Source: Bog-532 sp963828445 (lineage in GTDB: Bacteria; Actinomycetota; Actinomycetes; Streptosporangiales; Streptosporangiaceae). Taken from it: DNA of 64,000 bases. This document shows positions 53,990-61,572 of this stretch, one piece after another (position 1 is the first letter of the stretch; each line of letters begins with the position of its first letter). The translations under genes were made by a program, and so were the position numbers. The stretch spans positions 18,431 through 82,430 of the forward strand of contig CAWHFP010000016.1 in assembly GCA_963828445.1 (NCBI GenBank), written 5' to 3'. The notes under the pieces were generated by a model, which did not search any database, was not told where the DNA came from, and saw nothing but the letters and a program-made list of their open reading frames with translations.

Positions 53990-55840
53990 ATGACGACCAG
54001 CACGCCCTCCACCGAGGCCACCACGGCGGCCACGGCCGTGCAGACCTGGCTGACCCAGTTCGATCAGGCCCTCACCGCTGGCGATGCCGAGGCCGCGGCC
54101 GACCTGTTCACCGAGGACTGCTTCTGGCGGGACCTGGTCGCGTTCACCTGGAACATCCGCACGTTCGAGGGCCGGCCCGAGGTGGCCGCCATGCTCGAAG
54201 CCACGCTGGCCCGGGTCCAGCCCACCAGCTGGAAGGTCACCGACGGCGAGGAGCCGGCCGAGGCGGGCGGCGTGATCGAGGCCTGGATCGAGTTCGAGAC
54301 CGCGGTCGGCCGGGGCCGCGGTCACCTGCGGCTGCGGCCGGGGCCGGACGGTCAGCCAGCCGGTCAGGGCGCGCAGGCCTGGACCCTGCTGACCACGCTC
54401 TACGAGCTCAAGGGGTACGAGGAGCCACACGGATCGCAGCGGCCCAAGGGCGCCAAGCACGGGGCCACCCGCGGCCAGACCAGCTGGCAGGAAGACCGCG
54501 ACCGCGAGACCACCGAGCTGGGCTTCACCGAGCAGCCGTACGCGCTGATCGTGGGGGGCGGGCAGGCCGGCATCGGGCTGGCGGCGCGGCTGCGCCAGCT
54601 GAACGTGCCCACCATCGTCATCGACAAGCGCGGCCGTCCCGGCGACCAGTGGCGCAGCCGCTACAAGAGCCTGTGCCTGCACGACCCGGTCTGGTACGAC
54701 CACATGCCCTACCTGAAGTTCCCCGACAACTGGCCGGTGTTCTCACCCAAGGACAAGATCGCCGACTGGCTCGAGTCCTACACCCGGGTCATGGAGCTCA
54801 ACTACTGGCCGAACACCGAGGCCAAGAGCGCCTCGTACCACGAGCAGACCGGCGAGTGGACGGTCAACGTCGAGCGCGATGGGCAGGCCGTGGTGCTCCG
54901 TCCCCGCCAGCTGATCCTGGCCACCGGCATGTCTGGTAAACCGAATATCCCGAATTTCGAGGGGCAGGACTCGTTCCGCGGTGCGCAGCACCACTCCTCC
55001 GCGCATCCCGGGCCGGACGCCTACAAGGGCAAGACCTGCGTGGTCATCGGGTCCAACAACTCGGCCTTCGACATCTGCGGCGCGCTGTGGGAGGTCGGCG
55101 CCGATGTGACCATGGTCCAGCGGTCCTCGACCCACATCGCCCGCTCGGACGCGCTGATGGAGATCGGGCTGGCCGCCCTGTACTCGGAGGAGGCGGTGGC
55201 CAGCGGGGTCACCACCGAGAAGGCCGACCTGATCTTCGCCTCGATCCCGTACCGGGTCATGCACGTGTTCCAGATCCCGCTCTACGAGCAGATGCACGAG
55301 CGGGACCGCGACTTCTACGAACGGCTGGAGAAGGCCGGGTTCGACCACGACTGGGGCGAGGACGGCTCCGGCCTGTTCATGAAGTACCTGCGCCGCGGCT
55401 CCGGCTACTACATCGACGTCGGCTCGGCCGACCTGGTCGCCAACGGCGACGTGAAGCTGGCCAAGGGCCAGGTCGACCACCTCACCGAAACCGGCGTGGT
55501 GCTGGCGGACGGCACCGAGCTGCCCGCCGACCTGGTCGTCTACGCCACCGGCTACAACTCGATGAACGGCTGGGCCGCCGAGCTGATCTCGCCCGAGGTC
55601 GCGGACAAGGTCGGCAAGTGCTGGGGGCTGGGCTCGGACACCGCCAAGGACCCCGGTCCCTGGGAGGGCGAGGAGCGCAACATGTGGAAGCCCACCCAGC
55701 AGGAGGCGCTCTGGTTCACCGGCGGGAACCTGGCCCAGTCCCGGTTCTACTCGCTGTTCATGGCCCTGCAGCTCAAGGCCCGCCAGGTCGGCCTGGACAC
55801 CCCGGTCCACGCCCGGCAGGAGGTGCACCACACGGGCTGA
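53990..55840 (+). CDS. Flavin-containing monooxygenase with N-terminal NTF2/SnoaL-like domain
   Basis: 616 residues. Residues 10-135 form a SnoaL/NTF2-like fold (TWLTQFDQALTAGDAEAAAD, LFTEDCFWRDLVAFTWNIRT). The remainder is a class B flavin monooxygenase: FAD site YALIVGGGQAGIGLAARL at about residue 181, the FMO-type motif FRGAQHHSSAH, and NADPH site VVIGSNNSAFDICGAL. GGGAG precedes ATG 53990; the very long upstream frame to 52199 is only the antisense of the CoA ligase. Substrate unknown. Confidence 0.9.
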   Translation: MTTSTPSTEATTAATAVQTWLTQFDQALTAGDAEAAADLFTEDCFWRDLVAFTWNIRTFEGRPEVAAMLEATLARVQPTSWKVTDGEEPAEAGGVIEAWIEFETAVGRGRGHLRLRPGPDGQPAGQGAQAWTLLTTLYELKGYEEPHGSQRPKGAKHGATRGQTSWQEDRDRETTELGFTEQPYALIVGGGQAGIGLAARLRQLNVPTIVIDKRGRPGDQWRSRYKSLCLHDPVWYDHMPYLKFPDNWPVFSPKDKIADWLESYTRVMELNYWPNTEAKSASYHEQTGEWTVNVERDGQAVVLRPRQLILATGMSGKPNIPNFEGQDSFRGAQHHSSAHPGPDAYKGKTCVVIGSNNSAFDICGALWEVGADVTMVQRSSTHIARSDALMEIGLAALYSEEAVASGVTTEKADLIFASIPYRVMHVFQIPLYEQMHERDRDFYERLEKAGFDHDWGEDGSGLFMKYLRRGSGYYIDVGSADLVANGDVKLAKGQVDHLTETGVVLADGTELPADLVVYATGYNSMNGWAAELISPEVADKVGKCWGLGSDTAKDPGPWEGEERNMWKPTQQEALWFTGGNLAQSRFYSLFMALQLKARQVGLDTPVHARQEVHHTG

Positions 55841-55868
55841 GCCGCTGAGCCCCTGATAAGAGTGGGGG

Positions 55869-56657
55869 ATGGCTGACACGCGGTTCGCAGACCTGACGGT
55901 GACGCTCGACGGGCACGTGGCCACGGTGGAGATCCAGCGGCCGCCGGCCAACTACTTCGACCTGGCCCTGATCGACGCGCTGGCCTCGGCCTACGAGCAC
56001 CTGGAGGCCGAGCCGGACTGCCGGGCCATCGTGCTCGGCTCGGACGGGAAGCACTTTTGCGCCGGGGCCAAGTTCGGCGCCCCGTCCGGGGATGGCGAGC
56101 AGGACGCCGACCCGGTCGGTACCGACGCGCTCTATGCCCGGTCACTGGCCCTGTTCACGCTGTCCAAGCCGGTGGTGGCCGCGATCCAGGGCGGGGCCAT
56201 CGGCGGCGGGGCCGGGCTCGCCCTCAGCGCCGACTTCCGGGTCGGCGAGCCCAGCTCGTGGTTCGCGTTCAACTTCGCCCGGCTCGGCATCCACCAGGGC
56301 TTCGGCATCTCGGCCACGCTGCCCCGGGTGGCCGGCCAGCAGCGGGCGCTGGAGCTGCTCTACACCGGGCGCCGCATCAAGGGCCCGGACGCGCGGGCCG
56401 CCGGGCTGTTCGACCGGCTGGCCGAGCCGGGCGCGCTGCGCGAGACCGCCCAGGAGTTCGCGGCCGAAATCGCGGCGTCCGCGCCCCTGGCCGTGCAGGC
56501 CATCCGGCGGACCATGCGCGCGGCCCTGGCCGAGGAGGTCAAGGCCGCGCACCCGGTGGAGGCCCAGCGCCAGCGCGAGCTGTTCGGCACCCGCGACTTC
56601 CGTCGCGGGGTGGATGCCGCCGCCCGCCGTGAAGATCCGGTGTTCGAAGGGAACTAA
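55869..56657 (+). CDS. Crotonase-fold (enoyl-CoA hydratase/isomerase family) protein
   Basis: 262 residues. Oxyanion-hole loops KHFCAGAKF and IQGGAIGGGAGLALSADFRV are typical. The two glutamates that catalyse hydration in enoyl-CoA hydratase are replaced: GGGAG has no Glu where GGGCE is expected, and FNFARLGIHQGFG replaces the PE loop. It may therefore be an isomerase, hydrolase or decarboxylase-like member. It starts 28 bp after the flavin monooxygenase, probably cotranscribed. Confidence 0.88.
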   Translation: MADTRFADLTVTLDGHVATVEIQRPPANYFDLALIDALASAYEHLEAEPDCRAIVLGSDGKHFCAGAKFGAPSGDGEQDADPVGTDALYARSLALFTLSKPVVAAIQGGAIGGGAGLALSADFRVGEPSSWFAFNFARLGIHQGFGISATLPRVAGQQRALELLYTGRRIKGPDARAAGLFDRLAEPGALRETAQEFAAEIAASAPLAVQAIRRTMRAALAEEVKAAHPVEAQRQRELFGTRDFRRGVDAAARREDPVFEGN

Positions 56658-56719
56658 GCCGGCGTTCCCCCTGTCGCCCGGGCCCGGCCAGCGCCGCCGC
56701 TGAGGGCCTGTAACGGCGG

Positions 56720-57013
56720 CTACTTCTCGCGGTCGCGGCGGAGCTGGTCCAGCACGGGACCGGGGTCGTCGCCGGCCACCCGGATCATGGCCCGGATCGC
56801 GTCGGCCAGCGCCACCCGGGGCACGTCCAGATCGACGGCGGCGTCGTCGGCCCAGCGGTTGAGCTGCCGGTACAGCTCCGGGCTCAGGTCCAGGGTGACC
56901 CGGATCGGCTTGGACCGGATCGCGGTCCGGCCCGCCGGGCGGGCGTCCGGCTCGGTGCGGCGGGCCGCGGCCGCCGCCATCTGCGCCTTGCGCTGCTCGC
57001 GGGGCTTGGTCAT
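56720..57013 (-). CDS. Ribbon-helix-helix-type partition/DNA-binding protein
   Basis: 97 residues. A basic N-terminal tail (MTKPREQRKAQMAAAAARRT) is followed by a beta strand IRVTLDLSPELYRQLNRWAD and two helices, the pattern of MetJ/Arc-type ParG or Omega partners. ATG 57013 overlaps the stop of the ParA gene (ATGA). It probably binds a centromere-like site and stimulates ParA. Confidence 0.72.
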   Translation of the reverse strand: MTKPREQRKAQMAAAAARRTEPDARPAGRTAIRSKPIRVTLDLSPELYRQLNRWADDAAVDLDVPRVALADAIRAMIRVAGDDPGPVLDQLRRDREK

Positions 57014-57681
57014 GACCGCACCGAACACAGCGGGGTGCACCGGCTGGTCAGCTCGCGGGCCACCCGGCGCCACACGTCATGTTCGGAGAGCTTGATCGGC
57101 AGGCCGAAGCTCTGCGCGTACAGCTCCAGCCGGGGTACCGACGCGTCCAGCACGTCGTAGCCGAGCTCCTGCAGGGCCTCGCGGGCGTCGGTGGTGGAGT
57201 GGGCCCGGGCGATGCAGCGGTTGAGCAGGATGGCCGACCGCCCTGGGGTGGCCCGGAGCGATGCGACCTCGAGGATCTCCTCCCGCACCGGCGAGGTGCG
57301 GTTGATCTCGATCGGGCTGGGTGCGCACGGGATCACCACCTCGTCCGCGTAACGCAGGGCCGACCGGGCGATGCCGGCGTGGTCCTCGATCTGGGGCGTG
57401 TCGATGATCACCACGTCATCGTCCTGGGCGATCTCCGGGACCCGGCGGTGCAGTTCCCGGGAGGGCAGGGCCACAATCCGGAACGGGAACGACGCCCGCG
57501 GATCGACCGCGGGGTCCATGGCGGCCAGGTCCGACCACTCCAGGGCGCTGCCCGAAGGGTCCGCGTCGACCAGCAGCACCCGGTTCCCGGCCGACGCGAA
57601 AACGTGGGCCAGCCACACCGCTGACGTGGTCTTGCCGGTGCCTGGCTTGAGGTTCGCCAGGGCGAGGCTAAGACCAGTCAT
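57010..57681 (-). CDS. parA: ParA-family partition ATPase
   Basis: 223 residues, short ParA type without an N-terminal DNA-binding domain. Deviant Walker A LKPGTGKTTSAVWLA, Walker A' VLLVDADPSGSALEW, Walker B VVIIDTPQIEDHAGI. Short ParAs usually work with small ribbon-helix-helix partners, here the next gene. Upstream, 57682-58118 carries a cluster of DnaA-box-like sites. The role could be plasmid-type segregation or positioning of another cargo. Confidence 0.88.
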   Translation of the reverse strand: MTGLSLALANLKPGTGKTTSAVWLAHVFASAGNRVLLVDADPSGSALEWSDLAAMDPAVDPRASFPFRIVALPSRELHRRVPEIAQDDDVVIIDTPQIEDHAGIARSALRYADEVVIPCAPSPIEINRTSPVREEILEVASLRATPGRSAILLNRCIARAHSTTDAREALQELGYDVLDASVPRLELYAQSFGLPIKLSEHDVWRRVARELTSRCTPLCSVRS

Positions 57682-57779
57682 CCAGGCATTATCGCAGCGT
57701 CTGCGGCCTAACGGTAGTTGACCGGCGATAGCCTGACGCAGCGTGCGCGGGGCAGGACCATGGGCGACGGCGAATGCTC

Positions 57780-57945
57780 ATTAAAGCAGTATTTATGTAT
57801 TTACTGCACTTTGTTGTTTCGGGACTCTTTCGAGCCGGCCGATCGCACGGCTAGGGTCTTACCCACAGGGGATGTGGACACAAATGAGTGATTTGCCCAG
57901 CGTGCGAGGCTGTTATCCACAACCTGTGGACAGCCATGTGGGTAA
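57780..57945. promoter_or_regulatory. DnaA-box cluster with AT-rich dyad (origin-like or DnaA-titration element)
   Basis: In the 437-bp gap 57682-58118. An AT-rich segment (about 57780-57820) contains GCAGTA / TACTGC arms 10 bp apart (57786-57807). Five DnaA-box-like 9-mers follow within 87 bp: TTACCCACA (57859, plus), GTGTCCACA (57873-57881, minus), TTATCCACA (57913, plus, consensus), CTGTCCACA (57925-57933, minus) and TTACCCACA (57937-57945, minus). The outer two are identical and inverted. No dnaA or dnaN gene is in the window. Confidence 0.65.
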
Positions 57946-58118
57946 ATCACAGGCGTGTAATTAACGCGGTCAGCCCGGGTGGTTGCCGGGCGGGCGGCGG
58001 GCTGGAAATAATGCCGTACAGCTGACGGCATTGGGGTGAGACCTCCCGCGTCCCCGGTGCTCTCGGTACGGGGTGCCCGAGAGCTGCTCCAGGGGCGCAG
58101 AACGGAGGGGGAGGCAAC

Positions 58119-60638
58119 GTGACCGGGGGGGACTACCCAGATCCCGAGTCGTACTCGGTCGGTTCCGAAGTGGCCGGTTACCGGCTGGAGGAACAGATCG
58201 GCCGGGGCGGCATGGCGCTGGTCTACCGCGCCCGCGACGTCCAGCTGGGCCGCAACGTCGCCCTGAAGCTGCTGTCGCCCGTGCTGGGCCGGGACGAGGC
58301 GTTCCGGCAGCGGTTCATCCGCGAATCACGGGCCGCGGCCGCGGTGGATCACCCGCACATCATCCCGATCTTCGCGGCCGGCGACAGCGACGGCGTGCTG
58401 TTCATCGCCATGCGCTACGTCCAGGGCGGCGACGTCCGCCGGCTGGTCGACGAGCTGGGCTCGCTGCCCGCCGACCGGGCGGTCAGCATCATCACCCAGG
58501 TGGCGTCGGCGCTGGACGCGGCCCACCTCAACGGCCTGGTGCACCGGGACATCAAGCCGGCCAACATGCTGCTGGACTCCACCGACAGCGCCGGCCAGCA
58601 GGACCACGTGTACCTGGCCGACTTCGGCCTCAGCAAGCGCTCGCTGTCGGCCACCGGCCTGACCTCGATCGGCCAGTTCCTGGGTACGCCCGCCTACGTC
58701 GCCCCCGAACAAATTGAAGGTCGCACCGTGGACGGCCGGGCCGACCTCTACGCCCTGGCCTGTGCGTCGTTCGAAATGCTGTGCGGCACGCCGCCGTTCC
58801 AGCGCGACGATGACCTGGCCATCATGTGGGCCCAGGTGTCCGCACCCCCGCCGTCCCTGTCCGAGCAGCGGCCCGACCTGCCGCCCGCCGTCGACACCGT
58901 CCTGCAGCGGGCCCTGGCCAAGGACCCGGCCGACCGGTTTTCTGGCTGCCTGGCCTTTGCCGCCGCGCTGCGGACGGCCCTGGGGCAGCCGCCCGGCCCG
59001 GCGGCCGGGGCACCCGCGCCCGGGACCGAGCGCACGCCCACGGTGTTGTCCGGTCCATCAGCCGGGCGGCCGACCGCCCCGCCGGTGCGGGACTATTCGC
59101 CGACGCAGACCTCGGGACCGCGCCCGGTTTCCGACCACCCGGCGACCCAGGTCTCCGGGCCGCGGGACGTGCCCGCTCACCCGGCCACGCAGGTCTCCGG
59201 CCCGCGCCCGGGCGCCGGGTCCGGCGTGGGGGCCGCGTCCGGCCCGGGCCTTACCTCCCGCCCGGTCGATCCGCCGACCGCGGACTGGCAGCCGTCCGAG
59301 CCGCCCCCACCACCGGGCGGTACTCGTGGCGCGGCCGGCCCGCCCGCATCCGGAGAGCCGGGCGGCCCGTCGGGTCCCACCCGGCCCGCCCGGCGCCAAC
59401 GGCGGCGCTGGCCGGCCGCGGCGGCCGGGTTGGTCGTGGTGGCCGGGGCCATCGGGGCGTTCGCCGCGTTGCACGGTGGCGGGGGCGGGAAGGACAAGGC
59501 GGCCGGGGCGGCCGACACCACCCAGGCCAAGACCCCCGCGGCCGTGCTGCCGGCCATAACCGCCCCCGGATGCCGGTCGACGGTGGCGAAGACCTCGTCG
59601 CTGTCCACCGTGCGGACCCAGTCGGTGCCGGTGGGCGCGCACCCGTTCGGGGTGAACACCACCGCCGACGGCAAGTTCACGTTCGTGACCCGGCTCGGCG
59701 CGATCGTGGTGCTGTCCAACGGATCCGGGCTGGCCCCGGCCGTGGAACACGTCATCACCGTGCCCGGCCTGCAGAAGGCCGCCACCCTCACCCACAACGG
59801 GAAGTACCTGGTCGCCGCCCTGAACAGCGGGGCCGTGGTGGTCGACACGGCCGCGGCCGAGGAGGGCAGCAGCCACGCCGTCGTGGGCACCCTGACCAGT
59901 TCGTTCGGCACCGGAGCGGTCGAGGTGGGCATCTCGCCGGACGACAAGTTCGTGTTCGTGACCCTGCAGGAGAGCGCGGCCATGGCCGTGTTCAACCTGC
60001 AGACCGCGCTGACCCACGGATTCGGGTCGGCGTCGGTGGTCGGCAAGGTCAGCCTGGACCAGCAGCCGGTCGGGCTCACCTTCTCCCCGGACGCCAAGTT
60101 GATGTACGTGACCAGCATGATGAAGGCCAAGAACCAGACCGCGGGCGAGGGCACGGTGTCGGTGGTCGACACCGCGATGGCCGAGACCGACCCGGCCAAG
60201 GCGGTCAAGGCTTCGGCCGACGCGGGCTGCGACCCGGTCCGGGCCATCACCGACGGCACCACCGTGTGGGTCACCAGCCGGGAGAGCAACGCGCTGCTCG
60301 GCTTCTCGGCCAGCCGCCTGCTCAGCGACCCCAAGCACGCGCTGGAGGCCCGGGTCGACGTGGGCTCGGCGCCGATCGGCGAGACCTTCGCCCGCAGCGG
60401 CAGCCAGACCCGCATCCTGATCGCCGACTCCAACCAGGGCGGGCCATCCGCGGTGGCACCGACGGTGGCCGTGGTCGACCCGGCCAAGGCGCTGCGCCGG
60501 CAGCAGGCCCTGCTCGGCTACATCAGCACCGGCCAGCTGCCACGTCAGTTCACCATCGAGCCGGGCGGAAAGACCGCCCTGGTCACCAACGACCTGGCCG
60601 GCCAGGTGCAGGCCATCGACCTCACCACCCTCCCCTGA
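58119..60638 (+). CDS. Membrane Ser/Thr protein kinase with extracellular propeller-like sensor
   Basis: 839 residues. Kinase domain at about 20-285: GRGGMALVYRARD, Lys50 in VALKLL, HRD at 142-144 (VHRDIKPANML), DFG at 168-170, GTPAYVAPEQIEG. A Pro/Thr-rich juxtamembrane stretch repeats HPATQVSGPR. One transmembrane helix lies at about 430-450 (PAAAAGLVVVAGAIGAF). The extracellular ~370 residues contain repeating units such as VGISPDDKFVFVTLQE and GLTFSPDAKLMYVTSM, typical of YVTN/Lactonase-type propellers. GTG start with GGAGGGGGAGG upstream. It would sense an external ligand. Confidence 0.92.
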   Translation: MTGGDYPDPESYSVGSEVAGYRLEEQIGRGGMALVYRARDVQLGRNVALKLLSPVLGRDEAFRQRFIRESRAAAAVDHPHIIPIFAAGDSDGVLFIAMRYVQGGDVRRLVDELGSLPADRAVSIITQVASALDAAHLNGLVHRDIKPANMLLDSTDSAGQQDHVYLADFGLSKRSLSATGLTSIGQFLGTPAYVAPEQIEGRTVDGRADLYALACASFEMLCGTPPFQRDDDLAIMWAQVSAPPPSLSEQRPDLPPAVDTVLQRALAKDPADRFSGCLAFAAALRTALGQPPGPAAGAPAPGTERTPTVLSGPSAGRPTAPPVRDYSPTQTSGPRPVSDHPATQVSGPRDVPAHPATQVSGPRPGAGSGVGAASGPGLTSRPVDPPTADWQPSEPPPPPGGTRGAAGPPASGEPGGPSGPTRPARRQRRRWPAAAAGLVVVAGAIGAFAALHGGGGGKDKAAGAADTTQAKTPAAVLPAITAPGCRSTVAKTSSLSTVRTQSVPVGAHPFGVNTTADGKFTFVTRLGAIVVLSNGSGLAPAVEHVITVPGLQKAATLTHNGKYLVAALNSGAVVVDTAAAEEGSSHAVVGTLTSSFGTGAVEVGISPDDKFVFVTLQESAAMAVFNLQTALTHGFGSASVVGKVSLDQQPVGLTFSPDAKLMYVTSMMKAKNQTAGEGTVSVVDTAMAETDPAKAVKASADAGCDPVRAITDGTTVWVTSRESNALLGFSASRLLSDPKHALEARVDVGSAPIGETFARSGSQTRILIADSNQGGPSAVAPTVAVVDPAKALRRQQALLGYISTGQLPRQFTIEPGGKTALVTNDLAGQVQAIDLTTLP

Positions 60639-60674
60639 TCAAGGCGAGCGGCCGCCATCGGGCATGATTTCGGC

Positions 60675-61475
60675 ATGACCGAGCTTCCGCCCGCGTACTA
60701 CCGGCCGCTCGGGGAGGACCGGTTCGAGCCGACCACGGCCACCACCAGCCCCTGGGATGACGGCGCCCAGCACGGCGGCCCGCCCACCGCGCTGCTGGCC
60801 GACTGCCTGGACCAGGCCTTCGGCCGACCGGAACTGCGGGTGGCCCGGATCAGCATGGACTTCCTGGGCCCGGTCCCGCGCATCCCGGTCCAGGTGCGGA
60901 CCGAGCTGCTGCGGCCCGGGCGGCGCACCCAGCTGAGCCAGGCCGGCCTGTGGGCCGGAGACCGCCAGGTGGCCACGGCCCGGGTCTGGCACCTGGCCGC
61001 CGCGCTGGCGGAGAGCCCGGGGCCGGACGGCTCGGTCCTCCCGCCGGACCTGCCCGGCCCGCAGGCCCAGACGTTCTTCGGCGGGGACGAGAACTGGGGC
61101 TACGGGCAAGCCACCGAGTGGCGGGCGGTGTCCGGCGGCTACGCCAGCACCAGCGGGGCCGGCGACATCTGGACCCGGGTCCGCATCCCGCTGATCGAAG
61201 GCCGCCCGCTGACCGGGCTGGTCCGGTTCGCGGTGGTGGCCGACTCGGCCAACGGGCTCAGCGCGCCGCTGGACTTCCAGGACTGGCTGTTCATCCCGCC
61301 CGGGGTCACCATGCACCTGCACCGGTACCCGGCGGGGGAGTGGGTCCGGCTGACCGCGGCGTCCGACGCCGGGCGGGACGGCATCGGGCTGACCGAGGGC
61401 ACGCTGTCCGACGCGATCGGCCGCTGCGGCACCGTGACCCAGCCCCTGCTGGTCGCGCCCAGACGAGCGGGGTGA
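60675..61475 (+). CDS. Acyl-CoA thioesterase family protein (double hot-dog, TesB-like)
   Basis: 266 residues. Two hot-dog folds: HGGPPTALLADCLDQAFG with RISMDFLGPVPRIPV in the first, and YASTSGAGDIWTRVRIPLIE with PAGEWVRLTAASDA and GTLSDAIGRCGTVTQPLLV in the second. Likely hydrolyses acyl-CoA; substrate unknown. It starts 36 bp after the kinase gene and could be cotranscribed. Confidence 0.85.
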   Translation: MTELPPAYYRPLGEDRFEPTTATTSPWDDGAQHGGPPTALLADCLDQAFGRPELRVARISMDFLGPVPRIPVQVRTELLRPGRRTQLSQAGLWAGDRQVATARVWHLAAALAESPGPDGSVLPPDLPGPQAQTFFGGDENWGYGQATEWRAVSGGYASTSGAGDIWTRVRIPLIEGRPLTGLVRFAVVADSANGLSAPLDFQDWLFIPPGVTMHLHRYPAGEWVRLTAASDAGRDGIGLTEGTLSDAIGRCGTVTQPLLVAPRRAG

Positions 61476-61572
61476 AGGGAGAACGCGCCACGTAGGGCAC
61501 TATAGATAGGAGAGACGATCAGGCTCACCAGCCATACGGGGGCAGGCGGGCACGAGAAGGGCCGCTGGCATC

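Noticed and set aside
57682..58118. Calling this region the chromosomal oriC
   Set aside because: dnaA, dnaN, recF, gyrB and rpmH are absent. Only five boxes are present, far fewer than in actinobacterial oriC, so only an origin-like or titration element is supported.
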